A DNA stretch of 48,989 nucleotides from an uncultured Kiritimatiellota bacterium (GTDB lineage Bacteria; Verrucomicrobiota; Kiritimatiellia; RFP12; UBA1067). The stretch lies in contig CAKULV010000021.1 in NCBI GenBank assembly GCA_934667425.1, forward strand, positions 1-48,989, written 5' to 3'. The notes under the pieces were generated by a model. It was given only the letters and a program-made list of their open reading frames with translations, was not told the origin of the DNA and searched no databases. A program made the position numbers and the translations under genes. How positions within the stretch are numbered: position 1 is the first letter of the stretch; the number at the start of each line of letters is the position of its first letter. Positions 7,656-16,000 of the stretch are shown in pieces.

Positions 7656-8680
7656 GTGTCCGTCGCAGGGGCAAGCGGATTGTGCGCATCATGCGCGTTC
7701 CGTTCGAATGGCTTGGCATAGGTCTCGGCATCGCGGTGATTTCGATTCTTCCCCGTCGCTGGATGCTTGCCTTGTGCGACTTCATCTCAATGGTGATGTA
7801 CGCCTTTGACGCTTCCGGGAGGGGGCTTGCCCTGTTCAATCTGCGGGTGGTGACGGGGTGCGTCGAGGTGAGGGGGCTTCCGTTCTCCCGCAACGTGCGG
7901 CTGCGCCTTTCTCCGCCCACGCGGCGGGAGTCGCTCATAATCCGCCGCAGCTACCGCAACATGGCCCGGACAGTCGGCCACGCATTCTGGACGTGCCGGA
8001 ATGCGGCGATGCGGGTCGCGGAGTCAGGCGTGATGTCGGAGCGAGGGCATCGGTTTCTCGCAGAGAACAAGCCTGCTGTGACCGTTTCCGGACACATAGG
8101 GTGCTGGGAGATACTTTCGCAGCTGGCGTTCCTTGAAGGCCATCGGATGATGTCGGTGGCGAAGGATATCGGCACATCGGGCATGACGCGTCTTCTCATG
8201 AAGTCCCGCACATCCATCGGACAGGAGATCGTGCATGCCGACGGCGCGTTTCGTCCGCTGATGCAGGGGATGAAGGATGGGAAGTCCCTTGGGCTTCTTG
8301 TGGATCAGGTCGTGAAGCCGAAGAACGGCGGAGTGTGGGTGCGGTTCTTCGGGCGTCCGATGCCCGTCTCTGCCGCCCCCGCGTTCTTTGCGGCGAAGGG
8401 CAAGGCGCCGGTGGCGGTAGCCTGGAGCCGTCCGCTTCGGGACGGACGGTACCGGTGCGAGGTCGTATCTACGTATTCGCCCCAGGCGGCCCGGGACGTG
8501 TGGGGTCTTACGCAGGCGTGCATGGATGATCTCGCCCGCATCATACGGCGGCATCCGTCATGCTGGGTGCTCAACTACCGCTATTTCAGGAAAACCCCTA
8601 CGGACGACGAGCTCGCGCAGCTCCGCACACGCGTTGCCCACGCCGTTTCCGGTCGAGCGGGAGCTCGACCCTCCCGTTGA
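7652..8680 (+). CDS. LpxL/HtrB-like lysophospholipid acyltransferase with repeat-derived C-terminus
   Basis: A 342-residue membrane-anchored acyltransferase of the lipid A late acyltransferase (LpxL/LpxM) type. It has an N-terminal hydrophobic segment (about 10-30), the HX4-type motif SGHIGCWE around residue 150, and the later segment GLLVDQVVKPKNGG followed by VRFFGRPMPVSAAPA. It would transfer acyl chains to lipid A or a glycolipid. The start is GTG 7652, overlapping the previous stop (GTGA), with GAGGAGG 6 bp before it. The last residues, about HAVSGRAGARPSR, and the TGA stop come from a dispersed repeat beginning near 8637, so the native C-terminus has been replaced or extended. Confidence 0.85.
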   Translation: MSVRRRGKRIVRIMRVPFEWLGIGLGIAVISILPRRWMLALCDFISMVMYAFDASGRGLALFNLRVVTGCVEVRGLPFSRNVRLRLSPPTRRESLIIRRSYRNMARTVGHAFWTCRNAAMRVAESGVMSERGHRFLAENKPAVTVSGHIGCWEILSQLAFLEGHRMMSVAKDIGTSGMTRLLMKSRTSIGQEIVHADGAFRPLMQGMKDGKSLGLLVDQVVKPKNGGVWVRFFGRPMPVSAAPAFFAAKGKAPVAVAWSRPLRDGRYRCEVVSTYSPQAARDVWGLTQACMDDLARIIRRHPSCWVLNYRYFRKTPTDDELAQLRTRVAHAVSGRAGARPSR

Positions 8681-9172
8681 TCGTGTGTACCCGCGTGTGC
8701 CATCGGTCGCGACAAGCGCGACCCTCCCGTTGCCACGCCGTGTTCGGGAGGGACGCGCTCGGCCCCTTGCGGCCCTGCGGGTTCGCTTCGCTCAGGCAAC
8801 CCGACGCCTGCGGCGCGGGCGAATCCTGCGCGTCCGCTGGCCCCACGCCGTTTTCGGTCGAGCGGGAGCTCGACCCTCCCGTAGCGATGGCGCCCTCGCC
8901 ATCGCATAGGGGAAAAGCACCATACGGCACACGACGGCTGGGCGCACCCCTCTTGCGACCGCTTGCGCGGCTCACTTCGTTCGGGGGATATGTCGCCACG
9001 CTGTTTTTGGTCGAGCGGGAGCACACGACGGCGAGGCGCCGTCGCCACGCTGTTTTCGGTCGCGCAGGAGCGCGACCCTCCCGTTGTCGGTCGCCACGGG
9101 GACAAGGCTACCAACTACCAACTACCAACTACCATCTACCAACTACCAACTACATCCACATCCACCCAAAAC
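8637..9172. repeat. Mosaic repeat island R2
   Basis: The 557-bp gap between the acyltransferase and accD holds no gene, only repeat modules. Hairpins with CTCCCG tails have their stems at 8651-8657/8664-8670, 8705-8711/8717-8723, 8856-8862/8869-8875 and 9058-9064/9071-9077. One 91-nt complex module is at 8745-8835. There is a GATGGCG/CGCCATC hairpin near 8886, a GCGACCGCTTGCGCGG module near 8957-9000, a GACGGCG/CGCCGTC hairpin near 9028, and a CCAACTA-type heptamer array at 9113-9155. Around 9009-9027 one hairpin is cut off after its loop and joined directly to another module. Confidence 0.85.
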
Positions 9173-9203
9173 CCTGCGCCAGTATCTTGCGGCGGGCATT
9201 TTG

Positions 9204-9212
9204 TGGTATAAT
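9204..9212 (+). promoter_or_regulatory. Extended -10 promoter of accD-accA
   Basis: TGG followed by TATAAT 9207-9212, again within TTTGTGGTATAATCA. No convincing -35 is found at 16-18 bp (TTGCGG at 9187-9192 is too close). A leader with AGGAG follows. Confidence 0.6.
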
Positions 9213-9237
9213 CATCCGCCAAAAGGAGACATTTCAG

Positions 9238-10059
9238 ATGGCGTGGTTTGAAAAGAAGGCGGAAGGGGTCTCGATTCCCCAGACCAAGGAGCTGTGGACG
9301 GTGTGTCCGCGCTGCAGGAAGTATTTCGCCAAGAAGGAATGGGATGGCATATGCCCGGAGTGCGGATATCACGGGAGGATGAAGGCCCGCGCCCGCATCG
9401 CGCTTCTTGCCGACGAGGGATCCTTCAGCGAGCTCTTCCGCGACGTGTCGTACTCGGATCACCTGAAGTTCCACGATGCCTCCGGCTCGTACAGGGACAA
9501 GGTCGAGGCGACCATTGCAAAGACAGGCGAGACGGAGTCGGTTGTCGTGGGGACTGCCGCCATGGGCGGTGTGCCTGTGATGCTTGGCGTGATGGATTTC
9601 GCCTTCATGGGCGGCTCCCTCGGCACAGGCACGGGCGAGCGCATCTGCCGCGCCGCAGAGCAGGCGATAAAAGAGCGTCGTCCGCTCGTGCTATGTTCGG
9701 CTTCCGGCGGCGCCCGCATGCACGAGGGGATCCTCTCCCTGATGCAGATGGTCAAGACTTCCGCCGCCATCGGCCGGCTGAAGGATGCGGGGCTCCCGTA
9801 CATCTCCGTGCTCACCGATCCCACGACTGGCGGAGTCTCCGCGTCGTACGCGATGCTCGGCGACATAAACATAACGGAGCCGGGGGCGCTCATAGGCTTC
9901 GCCGGTCGGCGCGTCATCGAGAATACGATACACCAGAAGCTGCCGGACGATTTCCAGACGGCCGAGTACCTTCTGGCGCACGGTTTCATAGACAAGATCG
10001 TCCCGCGCAGGGAACTCAAGTCTTTCATCGTTAAGATGCTTCACTATTTCGGATTTTGA
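9238..10059 (+). CDS. accD: Acetyl-CoA carboxylase carboxyltransferase subunit beta
   Basis: A 273-residue protein that, with AccA, transfers the carboxyl group from biotin to acetyl-CoA to make malonyl-CoA for fatty acid synthesis. An N-terminal zinc ribbon is complete (Cys23, Cys26, Cys39, Cys42 in VCPRC and ICPEC). The crotonase-like core contains LCSASGGARMHEG and TDPTTGGVSASYAMLGD. ATG 9238 follows AAAAGGAGA at good spacing; the open frame runs further upstream only through the repeat island. accA follows 11 bp downstream. The biotin carrier and carboxylase (accB, accC) are not in the window. Confidence 0.97.
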   Translation: MAWFEKKAEGVSIPQTKELWTVCPRCRKYFAKKEWDGICPECGYHGRMKARARIALLADEGSFSELFRDVSYSDHLKFHDASGSYRDKVEATIAKTGETESVVVGTAAMGGVPVMLGVMDFAFMGGSLGTGTGERICRAAEQAIKERRPLVLCSASGGARMHEGILSLMQMVKTSAAIGRLKDAGLPYISVLTDPTTGGVSASYAMLGDINITEPGALIGFAGRRVIENTIHQKLPDDFQTAEYLLAHGFIDKIVPRRELKSFIVKMLHYFGF

Positions 10060-10070
10060 TGGAGGTTCAG

Positions 10071-10868
10071 ATGGCGAACAAGGCAAAACAGGCGACGAAA
10101 GCCGTCACAGCGTACGACCGCGTAAAGCTGGCGCGCGATGCGAAGCGTCCGCATATCTTCGATTTCATAAAGGCGCTCTGCTCCGACTTCGAGGAGCTTC
10201 ACGGCGACAGGCTCGTCAACGACGATCGCGGCCTCGTTGGCGGATTCGCGACGCTTTCAGGACAGAAGGTGCTGATCCTCGGCCACCACAAGGGCGCGAC
10301 GGTTGAGGAGAACATGTCCGCGAACTTCGGCATGGCGAACCCCGACGGCTACCGCAAGGCGATGCGCCTGGCGAAGCTCGCGGAGAAGTTCGGCGTTCCG
10401 GTGGTGACGTTTGTGGATACGCCCGGCGCGTACCCCGGCGACACGGCCGAGGCTCGCGGGCAGGCCGAGGCGATAGCGAAGTCGCTCGAGTTCTTCGCCG
10501 CGCTCAAGGTGCCGGTAGTGGTGGTGGTCACGGGCGAGGGCGGCTCCGGCGGCGCATTGGCGATAGCGGTGGGCGACCGCATCCTCATGCTCGAGAACGC
10601 GGTCTACTCCGTGATTTCCCCGGAAGGGTGCGCGGGGATACTCTGGCGCGACGGGGCGAAGGCGCCCGAGGCGGCGGAGGCCCTTAAGATAACGGCTTCA
10701 GACCTGAAGCGCCTCGGGGCGATAGACGAGATCGTCCCGGAGAAGAACATGATGGCGAACCTGCGCAGGTCGATAGTGTCCGCGCTCAAGGAGCTTTCGG
10801 CGATGCCGGTGCAGGAACTGCTCGACAGGCGCTATGCCAAGTTCACGGAGATGGGCCGGTTCAGATAG
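10071..10868 (+). CDS. accA: Acetyl-CoA carboxylase carboxyltransferase subunit alpha
   Basis: A 265-residue partner of AccD in the carboxyltransferase. Typical AccA segments are RPHIFDFIKALCSDF, ELHGDRLVNDD, VTFVDTPGAYPG, then VTGEGGSGGALAIAVGD and the catalytic-core run YSVISPEGCAGILWRD. It is slightly shorter than many AccA proteins (about 315) because the N-terminal helix region is reduced. The start is ATG 10071, with GGAGG 5 bp upstream. It forms a two-gene operon with accD. Confidence 0.96.
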   Translation: MANKAKQATKAVTAYDRVKLARDAKRPHIFDFIKALCSDFEELHGDRLVNDDRGLVGGFATLSGQKVLILGHHKGATVEENMSANFGMANPDGYRKAMRLAKLAEKFGVPVVTFVDTPGAYPGDTAEARGQAEAIAKSLEFFAALKVPVVVVVTGEGGSGGALAIAVGDRILMLENAVYSVISPEGCAGILWRDGAKAPEAAEALKITASDLKRLGAIDEIVPEKNMMANLRRSIVSALKELSAMPVQELLDRRYAKFTEMGRFR

Positions 10869-10882
10869 GGCAAAATGCCGCT

Positions 10883-10911
10883 TGATTTGCGGGCGACAAC
10901 TTCATATAATT
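10883..10911 (+). promoter_or_regulatory. Promoter of the secretion/prepilin locus
   Basis: TTGATT 10883-10888 and TATAAT 10906-10911 are 17 bp apart, about 50 bp upstream of the GspF/PilC gene. This is the most likely promoter for the long run of genes that follows. Confidence 0.7.
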
Positions 10912-10963
10912 GGCGGCGTTTTAAAGGTCCGTCGAGTCCACAGGTAAATAGGCGAGGAGTAAA

Positions 10964-12271
10964 ATGGCGACATTCCAGTACATCGCGAAGGATGCTCAGG
11001 GGAACGAGCGGCGCGGCACGGTAGAGGCGGGGGACAGGGCGCAGGCGATCGCGTCCGTTAGGGCCGCAGGGCTTCTTCCGAGTGCGATAGGCGAGGTGAA
11101 GGGCGTACCATCCGCAGCGGCGAAGAAGCCGGCGGCGAAGAAGTCTTCCTCCGCGCCCAAGAAGAGCGTGGCCAAGAAGGAGATAAAGATCAAGCTTCCG
11201 TCGTTCCTCGGCGGTCGCGTGAAGCCGAAGGATCTGACTACGTTCACCCGCCAGCTCGCCACGCTCGTGAACGCCGGGCTGCCGCTGATGCGCTGCATAG
11301 AGGTGCTGAAGAAGCAGAACCAGGTGCCGGCGATGGGCAACTGCCTGAACGGGATCTCGGAGAGCATCGCCGGCGGCGGAACGTTCTCCGAAGCCCTCAC
11401 CGCATACCCGAAGATATTCGACAACCTCTACGTGAACATGGTGAAGGCCGGCGAGGCCGGCGGTGTGCTCGAGGTCGTGCTGAACCGTCTTGCAGAGTTT
11501 GCCGAGAAGGCGCAGGCGATCAAGAACAAGGTGAAGGGCGCGATGATCTATCCGTCGGTGGTGCTCCTCGCCGCGATCGGCATCACGGCGTTCCTCCTCA
11601 CCACGGTGATCCCGAAGTTCAAGCAGGTGTTCTCGGATATCCTTGGGGATGCCTCCCTCCCGGCGGTCACGGAGTTCGTGATGGGGGTCTCCGAGTTCGT
11701 GCAGACAAACGGCCTGCAGATCGCGATAGGCGTGGCGGCGCTTGTCGTGCTCTACAAGGTGCTAGGGCACACGAAGGGCGGGGCGTACTTCCTGGACGTG
11801 ATGCGGCTCAAGATGCCGATTACGGGTACGCTCGTGAAGCGCACCGCGATCTCGCAGGTCACGCGCACGCTCGGCACGCTGCTCGCGTCTGGCGTGCCGA
11901 TTTTGCAGGCTTTGCAGATCGTGCGCGACACGGCAGGCAACCGCGTGATCGCGAATGCGCTGCAGACCGTGCACGATGCCGTGAAGGAGGGCGAGTCGAT
12001 GACCGATCCTCTTGCGGCTTCGGGCGTGTTCCCGCCGATGGTCGTCTCGATGGTGCAGGTGGGCGAGGAGACTGGCGCTCTTGCCGACATGCTTACGCGA
12101 ATCGCCAACACGTACGACGACGAGGTGGACAATGCCGTCGCGGGCCTCACGGCGGCGATCGAGCCTGCGCTCATCATCTTCCTCGCGGTCGTGGTCGGCA
12201 CGATCGTTATCGCCATGTTCCTGCCGATGATCAAGATAATCTCCTCCGTCTCCGGCGGCGGCGGAATGTGA
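10964..12271 (+). CDS. Type II secretion/type IV pilus inner-membrane platform protein (GspF/PilC)
   Basis: A 435-residue protein. The N-terminal 50 residues (MATFQYIAKDAQGNERRGTV) are the usual GspF/PilC start. They are followed by a Lys/Ala/Ser-rich linker (about 52-75) and two T2SF domains: the first around TTFTRQLATLVNAGLPLMRC, with helices near 200-220; the second around KRTAISQVTRTLGTLLASGVP, ending in a helix near 405-430. In pili and type II secretion this protein sits in the inner membrane under the pseudopilus and contacts the assembly ATPase. The ATPase (GspE/PilB) and secretin are not in the window. GAGGAG precedes the ATG. Confidence 0.95.
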   Translation: MATFQYIAKDAQGNERRGTVEAGDRAQAIASVRAAGLLPSAIGEVKGVPSAAAKKPAAKKSSSAPKKSVAKKEIKIKLPSFLGGRVKPKDLTTFTRQLATLVNAGLPLMRCIEVLKKQNQVPAMGNCLNGISESIAGGGTFSEALTAYPKIFDNLYVNMVKAGEAGGVLEVVLNRLAEFAEKAQAIKNKVKGAMIYPSVVLLAAIGITAFLLTTVIPKFKQVFSDILGDASLPAVTEFVMGVSEFVQTNGLQIAIGVAALVVLYKVLGHTKGGAYFLDVMRLKMPITGTLVKRTAISQVTRTLGTLLASGVPILQALQIVRDTAGNRVIANALQTVHDAVKEGESMTDPLAASGVFPPMVVSMVQVGEETGALADMLTRIANTYDDEVDNAVAGLTAAIEPALIIFLAVVVGTIVIAMFLPMIKIISSVSGGGGM

Positions 12272-12280
12272 GGGAGGAAA

Positions 12281-12330
12281 GTTGGTAGATGATAGTTGGT
12301 AGTTGGTAGAGGGTAGTTGGTAGAGGGTAG
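12281..12330. repeat. TAGTTGG-type heptamer array R3a
   Basis: An imperfect 7-bp array (GTTGGTAG units with GAGGGTAG variants) upstream of the 12346 prepilin. It is complementary to the CCAACTA array at 12407-12460, so the two can pair across the start codon. Confidence 0.85.
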
Positions 12331-12345
12331 AGGGCCGGAATAGCT

Positions 12346-13689
12346 ATGAGAATTGTTAGAGACATATTCAGGACTTTGAGGAATGGTAGGCGGCGTGCGT
12401 CTTCCGCACTACCCACTACCCACTGCCCACTACCAACTACCAACTACCAACTACCAACTAAATCCGGCTTCACCCTCATCGAGCTGCTGATCGTCACCGT
12501 GGTGATCCTCGCGCTGATGGGCGTGATGTTCCGGCTTACCGGCATCGCGAGCGGAGCAAGCAACCGGGAGACGACCGTGTACAGGATGCAGTGCCTCGAG
12601 AACTGCCTCTCCGGGTACTATGCCGCATTCGGCTCCTATCCGCCGGTTCCGCTCCAGGGTGCGTCCCGCAACATTTTCCGCAAGACGGATACGAACAACC
12701 CATGGATACAGTCCGATGATCCGGCCGATATAGACGATAGTGACGCGACTTTCTCGGAATACAGTAGCGTAGAGGCGGCATGCAGATCACAGCCCGTTGC
12801 CGCCCGATATCCCCCTCCAAGCGAGATGAAGGATCCAAATGACCACAACAGGATGAAAAGCAGCTATGACATATACACTGCCTATCAGACGCAGGTGAAA
12901 GCCGCGTTGGGAGATGGCTTGTACTCGTCGGATGTAGAGGCAAAGATCAATAACTGGGCGAACCGCACTATTGAGGACATAAGCAGTCGTCCGGGCTTCC
13001 TAAGCAAATACGAGGATACCACATCCGCGAATCAACTGCAGCTTTTCCGCTTCGGGCTGATGTCGTTCCTGCTGCCGCGCTACAGGTTCATGCTCGATTG
13101 CGCGAAGGGAAGCCGTGGCGGCAGCGGCATGCAGGCTTTCAACAGTGCAGTCGATTCGTTTAGGCAGTGGACGGAGTTCAACACGCTCCCGCCGAGAATG
13201 GATTCGGGCATATCGTATGCGTCTTGGAGGGATTTCTGCAACATCATGGGAAGCGAAAACGATTGGCAGATAGACCTCATACCGAGCCAGGCGGCCTGCG
13301 CCCGCTGGATGCCGAACCTGCGCGACATTGTCAGTGGCCAGGGCGCCACCTTCTTCGGCGTGTATGTGGGGGGAGGTGGCGGCCCCCTTCCTTCGGTGGC
13401 GAATGCGGTGTCTTTCAATCTCTATTTCCCTGGCGGATACAGTAGCTCCAGCACGTCTCGAGGGTACGGGCTCCTTTCGTACACCGTCAAGGACGGGTGG
13501 GGCAACGACTTCTACTATTATTCGCCGGCGCCGTACCAGACGTACGTGCTGTGGTCGGCTGGTGCAAATGGCAGGACTTTCCCTCCATGGGTTGATCTTG
13601 AACAGTTCAAGAACGACCACCGAAAACTGTATGACACGGCCATCGTGTGGATGGCGGACGACATCAAGTACATGAGTACGGGGAAGTAG
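12346..13689 (+). CDS. Large prepilin-like protein with heptamer-encoded leader
   Basis: A 447-residue prepilin. The prepilin peptidase site KSG/FTLIELL (cleavage before Phe42) is followed by a hydrophobic helix typical of type IV pilins and pseudopilins, with Glu at +5. The leader is unusually long (41 residues). Residues 1-21 (MRIVRDIFRTLRNGRRRASSA) are nearly identical to the start of the gene at 13743. Residues about 22-39 are encoded by a CCAACTA-type array at 12407-12460 (LPTTNYQLPT pattern). The mature domain of about 400 residues has no family I recognise. No start codon lies between the array and the cleavage site, so the array must be translated. The upstream ribosome binding site is poor. 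Confidence 0.8.
   Translation: MRIVRDIFRTLRNGRRRASSALPTTHCPLPTTNYQLPTKSGFTLIELLIVTVVILALMGVMFRLTGIASGASNRETTVYRMQCLENCLSGYYAAFGSYPPVPLQGASRNIFRKTDTNNPWIQSDDPADIDDSDATFSEYSSVEAACRSQPVAARYPPPSEMKDPNDHNRMKSSYDIYTAYQTQVKAALGDGLYSSDVEAKINNWANRTIEDISSRPGFLSKYEDTTSANQLQLFRFGLMSFLLPRYRFMLDCAKGSRGGSGMQAFNSAVDSFRQWTEFNTLPPRMDSGISYASWRDFCNIMGSENDWQIDLIPSQAACARWMPNLRDIVSGQGATFFGVYVGGGGGPLPSVANAVSFNLYFPGGYSSSSTSRGYGLLSYTVKDGWGNDFYYYSPAPYQTYVLWSAGANGRTFPPWVDLEQFKNDHRKLYDTAIVWMADDIKYMSTGK
12407..12460 (+). repeat. CCAACTA heptamer array inside the 12346 gene (R3b)
   Basis: About seven imperfect 7-bp units, the last four perfect, translated as LPTTNYQ periods. All seven codons of a 21-nt period are sense codons. 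A shift by one unit would bring in TAA or TGA within about 30 nt after the array. Confidence 0.9.
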
Positions 13690-13730
13690 GGGGTAGTTAG
13701 TTGGTAGTTGGCAGTTGGTAGTTGGTAGAA
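13687..13730. repeat. TAGTTGG-type heptamer array R4a
   Basis: Imperfect 7-bp units (GTAGTTG, with GGCAGTT variants) start at the stop codon of the previous prepilin and end just before the ribosome binding site of the 13743 gene. They are complementary to the array at 13805-13856. Confidence 0.85.
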
Positions 13731-13742
13731 ATAGGAGTGGCT

Positions 13743-14483
13743 ATGAGAATTGTTAAAGACATATTCAGGACTTTGAGAAATGGTAGGCGGTGTGCGTCTT
13801 CCGCACTACCCCCTACCCCCTACCCCCTACCAACTACCAACTACCAACTACCAACTAAATCCGCCTTCACGCTCGTGGAGATGCTGGTGGTCATCGGCAT
13901 AATCGCGGTGCTTGCCGCCGCGTCGATGGTGGGATACTCCAAGGTCGTGAAGTCCGCGAAGAAGGCGAAGACGCAGGAACTAGTGTCCAACGTGGCGACT
14001 GCGCTCACGCAGATACTCTCGAAGAACAACGGCGTGTGGCCGGAGGACTTGCTTGAAAGGGTGAATAACGGAAACGGACGCCTCGACGCGGAGACGAGCC
14101 GCGTGTTCGTGCGATACGATCTGCTCGGGCTTTCCTACAACGCGGAGACTGCGGGATCTGACGTCAGCCAATACAGGCTTGTCGGAAAGGATCGCTGCGG
14201 AATCGTCGATGCGGAGGCCGAGGCCGTACTCAAGCGGTCCGTTTCCGCGTCCGTAGGCTCAAGGGTGCCTTCGGGGCTTACGGTGAGGGATCACATACTC
14301 TATTTCGCGATAGACACGGATGGCGACGGATTCACCGAGGCGAACGTAGAGGGCGGTGGAATGCTGCGCATCCGGGCGACGGCCGTAGTGTGGGCGGCGG
14401 GTCCGAACGGAGTCGTGGAGTACGGCTCCTACGGGCGCAACGACGACGTGTACAGCTGGCGTCCGTCACAGGTTAGGAAGTGA
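13743..14483 (+). CDS. Prepilin-like protein (GspG-like) with heptamer-encoded leader
   Basis: A 246-residue prepilin. The leader of 41 residues ends KSA before FTLVEMLVVIGIIAVLAA, so the -1 residue is Ala rather than Gly. Residues 1-22 copy the start of the 12346 protein, and the CCAACTA array at 13805-13856 encodes the rest of the leader. The C-terminal half includes IDTDGDGFTE and AAGPNGVVEYGS, which recalls the calcium-binding C-terminal loop of GspG-type pseudopilins. The ATG at 13743 is preceded by AGGAG. It is followed after 21 bp by the next prepilin gene. Confidence 0.82.
   Translation: MRIVKDIFRTLRNGRRCASSALPPTPYPLPTTNYQLPTKSAFTLVEMLVVIGIIAVLAAASMVGYSKVVKSAKKAKTQELVSNVATALTQILSKNNGVWPEDLLERVNNGNGRLDAETSRVFVRYDLLGLSYNAETAGSDVSQYRLVGKDRCGIVDAEAEAVLKRSVSASVGSRVPSGLTVRDHILYFAIDTDGDGFTEANVEGGGMLRIRATAVVWAAGPNGVVEYGSYGRNDDVYSWRPSQVRK
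13805..13856 (+). repeat. CCAACTA heptamer array inside the 13743 gene (R4b)
   Basis: Units of CTACCCC change to perfect CCAACTA units and end at the same junction (CCAACTAAATCCG) seen in the 12346 and 16670 genes. Confidence 0.9.
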
Positions 14484-14504
14484 TTTGGCAGAGGAGGTCC
14501 TGCA

Positions 14505-15179
14505 ATGGATGTTCACAACAGGGAAGGCTTCACGATCGTAGAGCTGCTGGTGGTGATCGCAATCATCGCGATACTCGCCGGGGCCATCACGATGGGCGTA
14601 AACGGGATGTTCTACAAGTCGCGCATGGGGCAGGCGAAGGCGATGCGCAACATGCTCCAGAGCGGGCTTGAGACGTACTACGCCCGCAGGGGCGAGTGGC
14701 CGAGCGCGATAAAAAGCAAGGTCGACTACACGGGAGGCGACAGCGTGCAGCTCACGGCGAGCGAAGCCGACCAGTGCTTCCGGGAGATCGTCAAGGTCTC
14801 CACTGGCGCCAACGCGAACCCGGTGATGGATCCTTCCGGCCTCGTCGTCGCCTCTGGCGTTGGCGAATACGGTTGCATCGACATACACAGGGACTGGGAG
14901 ACTGCGCGCAAGATCGGAATCGTGGACGATTCCGACCACAGGTGCGACGGCAAGAACTGCCGCCGCGGACGCGATTTCCGCGATGCCACGAAGAAGGGCT
15001 CGAAGGGCAAGATTCCGCTTTCGAGCATGAATTTCGGGTACATCGGGCCGAACTACGGCCGTTTCTGCCGCTTCCGCCTTTTCTACTATCCCAAGTCGGA
15101 TACCGTAAGGGTTCTGCTCCAGAGGCCAAACGAGTACAGCGGCAGCGTCAAATACAAGAACGGGTATACGGATGACTAA
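14505..15179 (+). CDS. Prepilin (GspG/PilE-like)
   Basis: A 224-residue prepilin with a short normal leader: MDVHNREG then FTIVELLVVIAIIAILAG, with Gly at -1 and Glu at +5. The mature part begins with a long amphipathic helix (YKSRMGQAKAMRNMLQSGLE). GAGGAGGT lies 6 bp before the ATG. It overlaps the next gene by 8 bp. It has no heptamer insertion, so it is a useful contrast with its neighbours. Confidence 0.88.
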   Translation: MDVHNREGFTIVELLVVIAIIAILAGAITMGVNGMFYKSRMGQAKAMRNMLQSGLETYYARRGEWPSAIKSKVDYTGGDSVQLTASEADQCFREIVKVSTGANANPVMDPSGLVVASGVGEYGCIDIHRDWETARKIGIVDDSDHRCDGKNCRRGRDFRDATKKGSKGKIPLSSMNFGYIGPNYGRFCRFRLFYYPKSDTVRVLLQRPNEYSGSVKYKNGYTDD

Positions 15180-15999
15180 ACGCGCGTTTACACTTGTCGA
15201 ACTGCTGGTCGTCGGCGGCATAATGGCCGCGATGGCCACGGTGTCGATCGGAAGCTACTTTGCCGTCGTTCGCGGCATGGCGGATCGCGGCGCACTCGGC
15301 GCGGCGACTTCGGTAATCTCGCTCGCGCAGGAGCGGGCAAGGATCGACATGACGCCCACGGCGGTGTATTTCTACAATGAGCTTGTCCAGAAGCAGGATT
15401 CAAGCAAGGGAACGGATCTCGTCGCCGCCGGAGTCGCGGTCGCTGTCCGCCGCGCCGGGCGCGTGTCGCGCGTGAACGGAGACCTGATATGCGATGAGTT
15501 CGCCGACCTTGAGCGCACGTACAGCGTGGCCGACAACCCCAACAGCATACAGGCCGACACGTTCCGCCTGTACAGGTTCAACTTTTCGAAGATGGAGTTC
15601 TCTTCCGTGTATTCCGAGGTCGTGGAGGATGAGATTGGGAATGAGCGTTATCTCGTGGAGAAGCCTGTGCAGCGGATTACGTTCGAGAAGCCGGGCAATA
15701 CCGGACGCGAGGACGTCAACAAGATGCTGACGTATGCGTTCAAGGTGAAGAATGGGTTCTCTGGATGGAGGGCCGGCGATGCGTACGGATACGAATTTGC
15801 CCGGATACGTCTGCCGGACAACTACATCTTCGGTACTTCGGTGCCGTCGGACAGCGATCCGGTAAGGGAGGTAGGCACCGTGATCAAGTGCTATCCCGAC
15901 TCCAACGCTTCGTCCCTCGACAGCATACAGATCACGGCGCGGCGTCCTGACGGCTGGAAGAAGGTCGGCGACACAAAGAGCGAAATGAAGGATATCTGA
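15172..15999 (+). CDS. Prepilin-like minor pseudopilin (GspH-like)
   Basis: A 275-residue prepilin with a minimal leader MTKRA before FTLVELLVVGGIMAAMATVS (Ala at -1, Glu at +5). It then reads SVISLAQERARIDMTPTAVYF, the arrangement seen in GspH/FimT-type minor pseudopilins. It overlaps the upstream prepilin and is followed by the GTG of the next gene after 1 bp, so it is part of a coupled cluster. Confidence 0.82.
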   Translation: MTKRAFTLVELLVVGGIMAAMATVSIGSYFAVVRGMADRGALGAATSVISLAQERARIDMTPTAVYFYNELVQKQDSSKGTDLVAAGVAVAVRRAGRVSRVNGDLICDEFADLERTYSVADNPNSIQADTFRLYRFNFSKMEFSSVYSEVVEDEIGNERYLVEKPVQRITFEKPGNTGREDVNKMLTYAFKVKNGFSGWRAGDAYGYEFARIRLPDNYIFGTSVPSDSDPVREVGTVIKCYPDSNASSLDSIQITARRPDGWKKVGDTKSEMKDI

Positions 16000-16000
16000 C

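Noticed and set aside
8637..9172. Integron attC cassettes or an insertion sequence
   Set aside because: No integrase or transposase lies in the window, there are no attC core sites, and the hairpins are short and multi-copy with variable stems.
8681..9237. Long open frames through repeat islands, with translations such as RVRFAQATRRLRR (also in 21250-21480, 26000-26330, 35850-36370)
   Set aside because: They follow the copies of the repeat in every frame, lack ribosome binding sites and signal, and the same DNA is open in several frames. They are by-products of GC-rich hairpin DNA, not genes.
8560..9237. N-terminal extension of AccD through the repeat island
   Set aside because: The zinc-ribbon AccD start and a good AGGAG site are at 9238; the upstream part is repeat translation.
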